DNA of 64,000 nt from CAVQCJ01 sp963849365 (lineage in GTDB: Bacteria > Actinomycetota > Actinomycetes > Prado026), in assembly GCA_963849365.1 (NCBI GenBank), contig CAWKHA010000004.1, forward strand, positions 124,001-188,000, in the 5' to 3' direction. Under the pieces are notes generated by a model, which saw only the letters and a program-made list of their open reading frames with translations, was not told where the DNA came from and made no database searches. Position 1 is the stretch's first letter. Each line of letters begins with the position of its first letter. This document shows, piece by piece, positions 1 to 7,795 of the stretch. The translations under genes and the position numbers were made by a program.

Positions 1-2
1 CC

Positions 3-221
3 GGACTGGACGCGTTCCTGGACACGCTCGGCGCAACCCTCGAGCCGTACTACGGGTTCCGGTCGCTCCAGGCGTTCAAGTCCAAGTTCCAGCCGCGGTA
101 CGTCCCCCTGTACCTGGTCTTCCCGGACGAGGCGGCACTGCCCCGGATCGGTGTCGCGCTCAGCCGCGCGTACCTGCCCGAGGCCGGCGTGCGCGACTTC
201 ATCTCCATGGCCCGGCACTAG
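3..221 (+). CDS. Phosphatidylglycerol lysyltransferase-like protein, C-terminal fragment (cut by window edge)
   Basis: Only the last 72 codons are inside the window. The frame reads YYGFRSLQAFKSKFQPRY followed by a VPLYLVFPDEAALPRI stretch. This is the typical end of the C-terminal domain (DUF2156) of MprF/LysX-type enzymes. Those enzymes transfer lysine from Lys-tRNA to phosphatidylglycerol at the membrane and lower the negative charge of the envelope. The N-terminal membrane part, if present, lies upstream of the window, so LysX-type fusion with a tRNA synthetase cannot be judged. The family call rests on recognition of the C-terminal motif. The frame ends in TAG just upstream of the pirin gene. 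Confidence 0.75.
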   Translation, partial: GLDAFLDTLGATLEPYYGFRSLQAFKSKFQPRYVPLYLVFPDEAALPRIGVALSRAYLPEAGVRDFISMARH

Positions 222-437
222 GCCGTGCTTCGTCATGCTCGGAGCAACAGTCGACTGCGTGGCGTCGCCGGTACGACGTTGCGGGTAGGCAGGTCCCGGG
301 GCGGGTCCAGCGGCTTGCTCAGTCCTCAGCTCCACCGCCAGGTCGTCCACCCGCCGCTCCCCGCCGACCGGTTGCCCCAGGCTGGCAAGCATCCAACCCC
401 GTCGTGGAGGATGGAGCCCCCAGCCGTGGAGGCAGCC

Positions 438-1205
438 GTGCAGGACATGAGCCCGACCGTCGACGTGCGACGGTCCGCGGACCGCTTCGCGACCAGGCTG
501 TCGTGGCTGGACTCGAAGCACTCCTTCTCGTTCTCCCGGCACTACGACCCGCGCAACACCCACCACGGGCTGCTCCTGGTGAACAACGACGACATCGTCG
601 TCCCGGGCACCGGGTTCGAGACCCACCCGCACCAGGACATGGAGATCGTGACCTGGGTGCTCACCGGTTCCCTGGTCCACCAGGACTCGACCGGGCACTC
701 CGGCGTCGTCTACCCCGGGCTGGCGCAACGCATGAGCGCCGGCACCGGGATCCTGCACTCGGAGAAGAACGACTCCTGGCGGCTGCAGGGCGGCGCGGCG
801 CACCACGAGCCGGTGCACTTCGTGCAGATGTGGGTGCTGCCCGACGAGGACGGGATCACGCCGGGCTACGAACAGCTGGAGATCGATGACGAGCTGCTGC
901 GAGGCGGGCTGGTGCCGGTCGCCTCCGGGATGGCCAGGCATGACGGCGCAGCGGCGATCCGGATCAGGAACAAGCACGCCGCCCTGTACGCCGCGCGGCT
1001 GGGTCCGGGCGAGACGGTCGAGCTGCCGCAGGCACCGTTCCTGCACCTGTTCGTGGCCCGCGGCTCGGTGTCGCTCGAGGATGTCGGTCCGCTCGCCGAG
1101 GGCGACGCCGTGCGGTTCACGGCGACGGGCGGCCAGCACGTCACGGCGAGCGAGCCGGCCGAGATCCTCGTCTGGGAGATGCACGCGACGGTCAGCAGCT
1201 CGTGA
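438..1205 (+). CDS. Pirin family protein
   Basis: A bicupin pirin of about 255 residues. Early in the protein comes the stretch LDSKHSFSFSRHYDPRN, then ETHPHQDMEIVTWVLTGSL with the cupin metal ligands (HPHQDME and a later LHSEKND). This is the usual pirin N-terminal cupin, followed by a degenerate second cupin. Bacterial pirins are Fe(II)-binding proteins, some with quercetin 2,3-dioxygenase activity; the substrate here is unknown. The frame is open from 225, but pirin similarity begins near VDVRRSADRF. I chose GTG 438 because GGAGG at 428-432 sits 5 nt upstream; ATG 411 and ATG 447 are alternatives. A strong hairpin follows the stop, suggesting a single-gene transcript. Confidence 0.85.
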   Translation: MQDMSPTVDVRRSADRFATRLSWLDSKHSFSFSRHYDPRNTHHGLLLVNNDDIVVPGTGFETHPHQDMEIVTWVLTGSLVHQDSTGHSGVVYPGLAQRMSAGTGILHSEKNDSWRLQGGAAHHEPVHFVQMWVLPDEDGITPGYEQLEIDDELLRGGLVPVASGMARHDGAAAIRIRNKHAALYAARLGPGETVELPQAPFLHLFVARGSVSLEDVGPLAEGDAVRFTATGGQHVTASEPAEILVWEMHATVSSS

Positions 1206-1220
1206 CCCCCGAGCGCACGG

Positions 1221-1254
1221 CGAGGGCCGGTACACCACGGTGCACCGGCCCTCG
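1221..1254 (+). terminator. Hairpin terminator after pirin gene
   Basis: CGAGGGCCGGT (1221-1231) pairs perfectly with ACCGGCCCTCG (1244-1254) around a 12-nt loop, 15 nt after the pirin stop. TTCGTTC follows, with no long T-run, as is common in high-GC genomes. Confidence 0.7.
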
Positions 1255-1447
1255 TTCGTTCCGGGAAGCTTGCGGGCGGAAGACCCGCAGACTTCCGGGC
1301 TCGACATGGCGTCAGCGAGGCGGTCCGTGCTCCGTCTTGGGGGTACGCACCTGGCCCATCCCGTCCTCCCTCCAGCAAGGGGACTGCAGATACGACGACG
1401 TTACGCCCCCTCCACCTTGATCGCAGAAAGTCGCACCTGCGGGCGAG

Positions 1448-1545
1448 TCAGCTGACCGCAGCGCGCCGGAAGATCCGCATGGACAGCGTGGCGAGAAGCG
1501 CCGCCCAGGCGGCCAGGACCAGCAGGCTGAGCACGGCTCGGCACC
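1448..1545 (-). pseudogene. Remnant: C-terminus of an ABC-2 type permease
   Basis: On the minus strand the frame reads AVLSLLVLAAWAALL then ATLSMRIFRRAAVS and stops at TGA (1450-1448). This is a final membrane helix followed by a basic tail, as at the end of DrrB-like ABC-2 permeases. There is no start, and the frame runs into unrelated sequence near 1540, so only the last 30 or so codons survive. It abuts a second remnant on the other strand. Confidence 0.5.
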
Positions 1546-1920
1546 GGTGCTGCTGAGATCGCGCAGATCATGGAACGCACGCCGGACTCCACCCGGCAGC
1601 TGGCGAGCCGTGCGCGACGACGCGTTCAGGCCGCCCCCCAGCCGGAACACGACGTGGCGCTGCAGCGTCGCGTCGTCGTTGCCTTCCTCGCCGCTGCATG
1701 CGAGGGGGACTTCGACGCCCTGCTCGACGTGCTGGCGCCCGACGTCGTGCTGCGCTTCGACTTCGGGGCGGAACACGGCCAGCCACCGCTCGTCGGAGCC
1801 GATGCCGTCGCCCGGCACGTGCTCGTCACAGCGCCACCTCGGCAACCAGGCGTGACCGACCGTCCCGGGGCCACCCGGCGGGGCACTTGGACGGACCGGA
1901 AGACCGACGGGTTCCCGTGA
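1531..1920 (+). pseudogene. Remnant: C-terminal part of an ECF41/SigJ-type sigma factor
   Basis: The frame from 1531 reads GAAEIAQIMERTPDSTRQLASRARRRVQ in pieces (AEIAQIMERTPDSTRQLAS, then RARRRVQ). That is the sigma-4 helix-turn-helix of ECF41-type factors. It is followed by a SnoaL-like tail (VVVAFLAAACEGDFDALL, then DVLAPDVVLRFDFG). The sigma-2 region and the first part of sigma-4 are absent, and a TGA lies at 1528-1530. After about 1836 the SnoaL similarity is lost and the frame wanders to a stop at 1920. ATG 1570 could begin a 116-residue product, but it would lack a core-binding domain. I read this as a dead remnant joined to the ABC permease remnant by a deletion. Confidence 0.65.
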
Positions 1921-2011
1921 CGGACATCACCGGTGGTCGAGTTGGTCGCGGCCCGGGACCCGTGGCACCGTGGACGCGCTCCCGCACCGTCGGGGGCATT
2001 GTTGTGAGCAC

Positions 2012-2205
2012 CCGACCGGGCGCCGAGTCCTGCCCACCGGTCGGCCCACCGACCCGCACGGGCAGGAGCGGGGGACCCGACGTCCCCAGCAGGGACCGAC
2101 CGGCACCCGCCGGCCTTGGGGTGAAGCCGCAGCCCGCGTGACCGCACAGGTCGCCGGCCGGCCGGGAGCCGTTCCCGAACCCGACAGCTGACCTCGCAGG
2201 CGTAC
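2012..2205 (+). promoter_or_regulatory. Cyclic di-AMP riboswitch (ydaO-yuaA class)
   Basis: The conserved blocks of actinobacterial ydaO RNAs appear in order. They are CGCCGAGTCCTGCC (2021-2034), its partner GGGCAGGAGCGGGGGACCC (2058-2076), TTGGGGTGAAGCCG (2116-2129), and GAACCCGACAGCTGACCTCG (2177-2196) followed by CAGGCGTACGG. The RNA ends at the ribosome-binding site GGAAGG (2206-2211) of an NlpC/P60 gene. Known class members respond to c-di-AMP, usually as off-switches, and sit upstream of cell-wall hydrolases in actinobacteria. Because the last conserved block adjoins the Shine-Dalgarno sequence, control of translation or of an overlapping stem is plausible. The class call is from motif recognition; no covariance search was run. 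Confidence 0.88.
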
Positions 2206-2218
2206 GGAAGGTTCGCTC

Positions 2219-3064
2219 GTGCCTGCCTACTCAGCTCCCGCGCGGCTGCGCCTGGCCGCAGCCGTCCCGCTGGTCGCCGCGGTCGTCGGCGTCGTCGCCG
2301 GCTCGGCCCGCGCCGAGACCGCACCGCCGGCCGTGGACTCCGTGGCGAGGACGGTCTCGACGCCGGCCGTCGTCGGGCCGGCCACGCTCAGCCTCGCGGT
2401 CGGCGCCCGGCTGGCCGCCCCGAAGGCGAACGTCCCGGCATCCGTACGCCTCGTGGCCCCCGGCGGGCAAGGTGTCGCGGGCGCGAGCGTCACGTTCTGG
2501 ATGACCCCGTCGAACCGGCCGACGGTGCACATCGCTGCGGCACGGGCCGTCACGAACACGACCGGGCAGGCCGCGGTGCGGTTGCGGATGGCTGTGACCG
2601 AGCGCATCACCGCGAGCGCGACGTATCCCTCGCGATTGCTCGCGTCCGGCGACCGGCTCGAAGCCGGCACCGTGACGGCACGGCAGGTCGCCACGGTCAC
2701 TGTCGCCGTCCCGCCGGCGATGCGGGTCCTCGCGCTGGCTGCCGCGCTGCGCGGACGCCCGTACGTCTGGGGCGCCGCCGGTCCGGGCCGCTTCGACTGC
2801 TCCGGCTTCACGATGTACGTGCTGGCCCACGCGGCCGGGCGGCACCTGCCGCACTCGGCGGCAGCGCAGTACGCGATGTCGCGCCACGAGAGCCGGTCGG
2901 CCGTCCGACCCGGTGACCTCGTCTTCTTCCTGCACGGCCATCACGCCTACCACGTGGGCATCTACGCCGGGCACGGACTGATGTGGCACGCACCGCACCC
3001 CGGAGACCGCGTGCGCCTCGCGCCGATCTCCTCCTCGAGCTGGGCAGCCGGCCGGGTGATCTGA
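2219..3064 (+). CDS. Secreted NlpC/P60 family cell-wall hydrolase
   Basis: 281 residues from GTG 2219, with GGAAGG 7 nt upstream. A signal peptide (LRLAAAVPLVAAVVGVVAG, cleavage near ARA, residue 32) is followed by a beta-rich Ig-like region (about 55-165). A C-terminal NlpC/P60 domain (about 168-281) follows. The catalytic residues are visible: Cys194 in RFDCSGF, His245 in HHAYHVGIY and His257 in MWHAPH. Such enzymes cut D-Glu-DAP stem-peptide bonds in peptidoglycan outside the cell. The leader carries a c-di-AMP riboswitch, so expression should follow c-di-AMP, a signal of osmotic and wall stress. It stands alone, with a convergent gene downstream. Confidence 0.9.
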   Translation: MPAYSAPARLRLAAAVPLVAAVVGVVAGSARAETAPPAVDSVARTVSTPAVVGPATLSLAVGARLAAPKANVPASVRLVAPGGQGVAGASVTFWMTPSNRPTVHIAAARAVTNTTGQAAVRLRMAVTERITASATYPSRLLASGDRLEAGTVTARQVATVTVAVPPAMRVLALAAALRGRPYVWGAAGPGRFDCSGFTMYVLAHAAGRHLPHSAAAQYAMSRHESRSAVRPGDLVFFLHGHHAYHVGIYAGHGLMWHAPHPGDRVRLAPISSSSWAAGRVI

Positions 3065-3155
3065 CCCGCCCCGGTCCATCCGGCCGGTTGCCCGTACCAC
3101 CCCGAACAGCTCCCGAGCCTCCTCCGACGGAGGGCCGAACACAGTCGCCGGCTCC

Positions 3156-4097
3156 TCACAACGGCAGCCTCGTCCCCACGCCGCGTTGCTGGGCGGCCCG
3201 CAGCACGAGCGTCGCGGCGGCGACGTCCTCGACCGCATGGCCCATCGACTTGTACAGCGTCAGCTGGTCCGGGTCGGTCCGGCCCGGGAGCGTCCCGAGC
3301 AGGACCTCGCCGACCTCGGTGACCGTGGCCGGGTCGCGGCCGGCAAGCTCGCGGGAACCGGACGGGAACGGGCTGGTCGCGACGGCCCGCGACTCGACGA
3401 ACACTGCCGCCGCCTCGACGGTCGCGGCATCCACCTCGACCCCGCTGCCGACCGAGCCGACATGCGTGCCCGGAGCCAGCCACGACCGCTCCACCACCGG
3501 GACCTCGGAGTCGGTGCACAGGCACACGACGTCGGCCCCGCGCACCGCCGTCTCGTAGTCGTCGACGGCGCGGGCGAGGGGATGCGTCGCGGCCAGTGCC
3601 CGCGCGCGCTCCGGGTTGCGCGACGCGATGCGTACGTCCGCGGGCGACAGCGCCCGCGTGAACGCGTCCAGGTGCGATGCACCCTGCACCCCGGCACCGA
3701 TGACTGCGACGGTGCCGGTGTCCGGACGCGCCAGCGCCGCCGCGGCGACCGCCGCCGCCGCGGCCGTGCGCACCGCCGTCAGGTACGTCCCGTCCATCAC
3801 CGCCAGCGGCGTGCCCGTCTCCGGGTCGAACACGGCGACCAGCGCCTGGTGCGCGGGCACGCCACGCGACTCGTTGTCGCGGAAGTACGCGACCAGCTTG
3901 GCGGCCAGGCCCTGGCCGGGCACGTACCCGGGCATCGCCGCGAGCATCCCGTGCGCGGTCACGGCGGCGCCCCGGGGCGGGACCGAGGCGGTGCCGGCGC
4001 TGAGCGCCCGCAGGGCGTCGCCGAGCGCCTCGAACAGGGCGTCGGGGTCGAGCAGCTGACGCACCTGAGCGGCGGACAGGACGAGGAGGTCTCCCAT
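3156..4097 (-). CDS. Ornithine cyclodeaminase / mu-crystallin family protein
   Basis: About 313 residues. The N-terminus LLVLSAAQVRQLLDPDALFEAL and the Rossmann motif VAVIGAGVQGASHLDAF are typical of the ornithine cyclodeaminase/alanine dehydrogenase (mu-crystallin) family. The conserved K and R region (AAKLVAYFRDN) and a DGTYLTAVRTAAAAA segment are also present. Members reduce or deaminate amino and imino acids with NAD(P)H; the substrate cannot be told from sequence. ATG 4097 fits the family N-terminus but lacks a clear Shine-Dalgarno site. ATG 4115 has GGAAGG about 12 nt upstream and is a fair alternative. It is divergent from the arylsulfatase gene at 4234, sharing a short intergenic promoter region. 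Confidence 0.85.
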   Translation of the reverse strand: MGDLLVLSAAQVRQLLDPDALFEALGDALRALSAGTASVPPRGAAVTAHGMLAAMPGYVPGQGLAAKLVAYFRDNESRGVPAHQALVAVFDPETGTPLAVMDGTYLTAVRTAAAAAVAAAALARPDTGTVAVIGAGVQGASHLDAFTRALSPADVRIASRNPERARALAATHPLARAVDDYETAVRGADVVCLCTDSEVPVVERSWLAPGTHVGSVGSGVEVDAATVEAAAVFVESRAVATSPFPSGSRELAGRDPATVTEVGEVLLGTLPGRTDPDQLTLYKSMGHAVEDVAAATLVLRAAQQRGVGTRLPL

Positions 4098-4233
4098 GGC
4101 TTGATCGTGGCCCATCCGAGCCGGGCACCTTCCGGTAATGGACGATTCCGTCGTGGGCTGGCCGCAGCCGGACACCGGCCACTAGCGTGACGGCATCCCG
4201 TTTGCCGTCAGGCCGCCGCTCGGAGGACGTCCA

Positions 4234-6585
4234 ATGCCCATCGTCGAGTACCCGCCCGGTGCGAGCTTCCCCGGCGTGATCGGCCGGACGACCGACGAGT
4301 CGAGTCCTGCCTGGCCCGTCCCGCCCCGCCCGGCCACGGGCACGCCGAACGTCGTGGTCGTGGTCCTCGACGACACCGGGTTCGGGCAGCTCGGCTGCTA
4401 CGGCAGCCCGATCCAGACGCCGCACATGGATGCGCTGGCCGCCAGCGGGCTGCGCTACAACAACATGCACACGACGGCGCTGTGCTCCCCTAGCCGCTCG
4501 TGCATCGTCACCGGGCGCAACCACCACGCCAACAGCATGGCGGCGATCACCGAGCTGGCCACCGGCTACCCCGGGTACAACGGCGTCGTGCCGTTCGAGA
4601 ACGGCTTCCTGTCGGAGATGCTCCTGGAGCACGGCTACAACACCTTCATGGTCGGCAAGTGGCACCTGACGCCGAGCAACCAGGAGACCGCGGTCGGCCC
4701 GTACGACCGGTGGCCGCTGGCGCGTGGCTTCCAGCGCTTCTACGGCTTCCTCGGCGGCGACACCAGCCAGTGGTATCCGGACCTCGTCTACGACAACCAT
4801 CAGGTCGAGCCGCCCCGGACGCCGGAGGAGGGTTACCACCTGACCGAGGACCTGGTCGACAAGGCGGTGCAGTTCATCGCCGACGCCGACCAGATCGACC
4901 CCGACAAACCGTTCTACCTGCACCTGTGCTTCGGCGCGACGCACGCCCCGCACCACGCTCCGGCGGAGTGGTCGGACCGGTACAAGGGGATGTTCGACGA
5001 CGGCTGGGACGCCTACCGGGACAAGACGTTCGCCCGGCAGAAGGAGCTGGGGATCGTCCCCGCCGACGCCGAGCTGTCCAGGCACGACCCCGACGTCCCG
5101 GACTGGGGCAGCCTGCCGCCGGCCGCGCGCAAGTTGTTCAGCCGGATGATGGAAGTCTTCGCGGGCTTCCTCAGCCACACTGACCACCACCTCGGCCGGC
5201 TGCTCGCCTTCCTCGACCAGCTCGGCAAGCTCGACAACACGCTGGTCATGCTCGTCTCGGACAACGGAGCGAGCGCCGAGGGCGGCCCCACCGGAACGAC
5301 CAACGAGGCGCAGTTCTTCAACAACGCGCAGGAGCCGCTCGAGGACAGCCTCGCGCACATCGACGAGATCGGTGGCCCCAAGCACTTCAACCACTACCCG
5401 TGGGGTTGGACCTGGGCGGGCAACACCCCGTTCCGCAGGTGGAAGCGGGAGACCTACCGCGGCGGCACGGCCGACCCGTTCATCTTGTCCTGGCCGAAGC
5501 GGATCGCCGCCAGGGGCGAGGTGCGCACGCAGTACGCGCACATCATCGACATGGTCCCGACCATCCTCGACCTGCTCGGGGTGGAGCCGCCGACGAGCAT
5601 CCGCGGCGTCACCCAGGCACCGCTGCACGGGCTCAGCCTCGTCGGCACCATCGACGACGTGGACGCACCCAGCCCGCGCACCACGCAGTACTTCGAGATG
5701 CTCGGCCACCGGGCGATCTACCACGACGGATGGCGAGCGGTCTGCCCGTGGCCGGGGCCGTCCTTCACCGAGGCAGGCGTCGGCTTCGGGCAGCCGATCT
5801 CCGCCGACAGGCTCTCCCAGCTGGACGGGAGCGCTTGGGAGCTCTACCACGTCGCCGAGGACTTCGCCGAGAACCACGATGTCGCTGCGGACAACCGCGA
5901 CCGGCTGATCGCCCTGATCGGTACCTGGTACAGCGAGGCGGGCAGGTACGGCGTGCTTCCGGTCGATGGCAGCGGCCTGGCCAGGATGATCTCGGAGAAG
6001 CCGCTGGCCGCTCCGCCGCGGGACAGCTGCACCTACTACCCGGGCACCCAGTCGGTCCCGTTCTTCGCGGCGCCGAAAGTGCTCAACCGCCCGCACAGCA
6101 TCACCGCCGACGTCGAGATCCCCGAGTCCGGCGCCGAGGGTGTCCTGCTCAGCCAGGGCACGGCGGCGGGCGGCTACTCCCTGTACGTCAAGGACGGCCG
6201 GCTGCACTACGTCCACAACTACGTCGGCCGGGCCGAGTACGGGGTCGTCTCGGCCGACCCGGTCCCGTCGGGACGGCACGAGCTCCGCTTCGAGTTCGAG
6301 CCGACGGGGCAGCCGGACCTGGCCGCCGGCAAGGGCGCTCCCGGGCGGCTACAGCTGTACGTCGACGGTGCCCTGGTCGGCGCCGCCGAGGCCCCCGTCA
6401 CGACACCGTTCGTCCTCAACCCCGGTGCGCTCACCTGCGGGGCGAACCCGGGGTCACCGGTGACCGCCGGCTACCCGAGCCCGTTCAGGTTCACCGGCAC
6501 CATCCACACGGTCAAGGTGGACGTGAGCGGGGACCTGATCCACGACAGCGAGGCCGAGCTGCGCGTGCACATGGCCCGTCAGTAG
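4234..6585 (+). CDS. Arylsulfatase (type I sulfatase, AtsA-like)
   Basis: 783 residues from ATG 4234, with GGAGG 7-8 nt upstream. The sulfatase domain begins with the metal-binding VVVVLDDTGF (Asp46, Asp47). The signature CSPSR starts at Cys84, the residue that becomes formylglycine. GKWHLTPS and VSDNGAS are further active-site stretches. After about residue 560 there is a beta-sandwich region resembling a concanavalin-like lectin domain (RLQLYVDGALVG). It would hydrolyse sulfate esters; no signal peptide is visible, so it is probably cytoplasmic. No formylglycine-generating enzyme is in the window. The YciI-like gene follows after 25 nt and may be co-transcribed. Confidence 0.92.
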   Translation: MPIVEYPPGASFPGVIGRTTDESSPAWPVPPRPATGTPNVVVVVLDDTGFGQLGCYGSPIQTPHMDALAASGLRYNNMHTTALCSPSRSCIVTGRNHHANSMAAITELATGYPGYNGVVPFENGFLSEMLLEHGYNTFMVGKWHLTPSNQETAVGPYDRWPLARGFQRFYGFLGGDTSQWYPDLVYDNHQVEPPRTPEEGYHLTEDLVDKAVQFIADADQIDPDKPFYLHLCFGATHAPHHAPAEWSDRYKGMFDDGWDAYRDKTFARQKELGIVPADAELSRHDPDVPDWGSLPPAARKLFSRMMEVFAGFLSHTDHHLGRLLAFLDQLGKLDNTLVMLVSDNGASAEGGPTGTTNEAQFFNNAQEPLEDSLAHIDEIGGPKHFNHYPWGWTWAGNTPFRRWKRETYRGGTADPFILSWPKRIAARGEVRTQYAHIIDMVPTILDLLGVEPPTSIRGVTQAPLHGLSLVGTIDDVDAPSPRTTQYFEMLGHRAIYHDGWRAVCPWPGPSFTEAGVGFGQPISADRLSQLDGSAWELYHVAEDFAENHDVAADNRDRLIALIGTWYSEAGRYGVLPVDGSGLARMISEKPLAAPPRDSCTYYPGTQSVPFFAAPKVLNRPHSITADVEIPESGAEGVLLSQGTAAGGYSLYVKDGRLHYVHNYVGRAEYGVVSADPVPSGRHELRFEFEPTGQPDLAAGKGAPGRLQLYVDGALVGAAEAPVTTPFVLNPGALTCGANPGSPVTAGYPSPFRFTGTIHTVKVDVSGDLIHDSEAELRVHMARQ

Positions 6586-6610
6586 CCGCTCGGACGACGG
6601 CCGGGGTGAC

Positions 6611-7204
6611 ATGCAGTTCCTGGTGCACGCCGAGGACGGCGACGATTCGGGCGATCGCCTCGAAACACTGGCCGAGGCGCACTGGGCGTACATGGACCGG
6701 CACACCGGCGTCCTGGTGGCACGAGGTCCGACGCTGACTGCGGACGGCAGCGCCCACACCGGCAGCGTCCACGTGGTCGACGCGTCCGGCGTCGACGAGG
6801 CGCGGCGGTTCGCCGCCGAGGAGCCGTACCGGCTCGCGGGGCTGTACGGCTCCGTGACCATCACCCGCCTGCTCAACACGCTCGACGGGACCATGTGGGA
6901 CAGGCCCCCCGCTGCCGTGGAGACCTCCAGTGCGTTGGTGCTCGCGACCTGGCCCGCGGAGCCTCGCGCCTCCCACGGCCCCGGACGCGGCTGGACCACC
7001 CTGGCGAGGATCCGGGAACAGACGTCCCTGGTCTTCGGCGGTCTGCTCGTCAGCGACGATGCGTCGACCAGCGCAGGGGCGGTGCTGGCCGTCGACGCCG
7101 ACCTGGTGGAGGCCGACCGGATCGCGGCGACGGTCTTCGCTGACCGAGGCGGTACGTCGGTCCTCACCCAGCGATGGCGTCGAGGCGGTCGCCCCGAACG
7201 CTGA
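6611..7204 (+). CDS. YciI-like (YCII-domain) protein, two tandem domains
   Basis: 197 residues from ATG 6611. The first half (MQFLVHAEDGDDSGDRLETL, then HWAYMDRHTGVLVARGPTL) and the second half (ALVLATWPAEPRA, then GLLVSDDASTSAGAVLAVDAD) look like two YCII-related ferredoxin-like domains. The usual His-Asp pair of YciI proteins is only partly evident. YciI proteins are small and of mostly unknown enzymology; some act as dehydrochlorinase-like enzymes. The close spacing after the arylsulfatase suggests one transcript. The function is open. Confidence 0.7.
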   Translation: MQFLVHAEDGDDSGDRLETLAEAHWAYMDRHTGVLVARGPTLTADGSAHTGSVHVVDASGVDEARRFAAEEPYRLAGLYGSVTITRLLNTLDGTMWDRPPAAVETSSALVLATWPAEPRASHGPGRGWTTLARIREQTSLVFGGLLVSDDASTSAGAVLAVDADLVEADRIAATVFADRGGTSVLTQRWRRGGRPER

Positions 7205-7233
7205 GGCCGAGCCCGTGTCGCGGCTCCTGGCGC

Positions 7234-7644
7234 TCAGCCGGGGACCGCGGCAACAGCTTCGACCTCGATGAGGAACTCGGGCCGGACGAGCGCAGCGACC
7301 TGCACCAGAGAGCTCGCGGGGTTGGCTCGGCCGGCGAGCGCGGGACCGATGAGCTCGTCGCGAACGTCGCGGATCGTCTGCGCGGCCGTCGCATCGAGGA
7401 CGTACCAGGTGAAGCGGGCGACGTCCGGCCACCCGGCCCCCAGCGCCAGCAGGACACCGTGGAGGTTGCCGAGCGCCTGCCGCGTCTGTGCGGCGAGGTC
7501 TCCGGCTCCGACCAGGCGACCGGTGGCATCGAGGGCGACCTGGCCCGAGATGCAGGCGAACCGCCCGGAAGCGGTCACCGCGTGGGCGTAGCCCGTGCCA
7601 GGCGCAACCCCGGGTGCGGCGATCAGGCGGTCGTGGACAGCCAT
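7234..7644 (-). CDS. RidA/YjgF/Rid family protein
   Basis: 136 residues starting MAVHDRLIAAPGVAPGTGYAH, with CGGAG 8 nt upstream of ATG 7644. Family marks are ACISGQVALDATGRLVG near residues 30-46, QTRQALGNLHGVL in the middle, and a C-terminal PEFLIEVEAVAAVPG ending. RidA proteins deaminate reactive 2-aminoacrylate and similar enamines to protect PLP enzymes. The canonical arginine that binds the carboxylate in RidA proper (in an R-x-x-V/C motif) is not clear here; ANPASSLVQVAALVRPE occupies that region. The protein may therefore belong to another Rid subfamily. It is convergent with the YciI gene. Confidence 0.85.
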   Translation of the reverse strand: MAVHDRLIAAPGVAPGTGYAHAVTASGRFACISGQVALDATGRLVGAGDLAAQTRQALGNLHGVLLALGAGWPDVARFTWYVLDATAAQTIRDVRDELIGPALAGRANPASSLVQVAALVRPEFLIEVEAVAAVPG

Positions 7645-7795
7645 CGGCTGACTCCGATCAACGCGCGGGCGACTCGGCGCATCATGCCAGGCCACAGGCC
7701 GGAACGAGGTTCGAAGGCCGGACCCTCGCCCCTGTCGGAGGACGGCGCTAGGGTCGAGGCTTCCTGACCGAGGAGCGCGTTCGGGAGGAGCAGCC

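Noticed and set aside
2231..6279. Very long minus-strand open frames across the NlpC, cyclodeaminase and sulfatase genes
   Set aside because: Arg/Gly/Pro-rich composition with no domain; they are antisense shadows of real genes in high-GC DNA.
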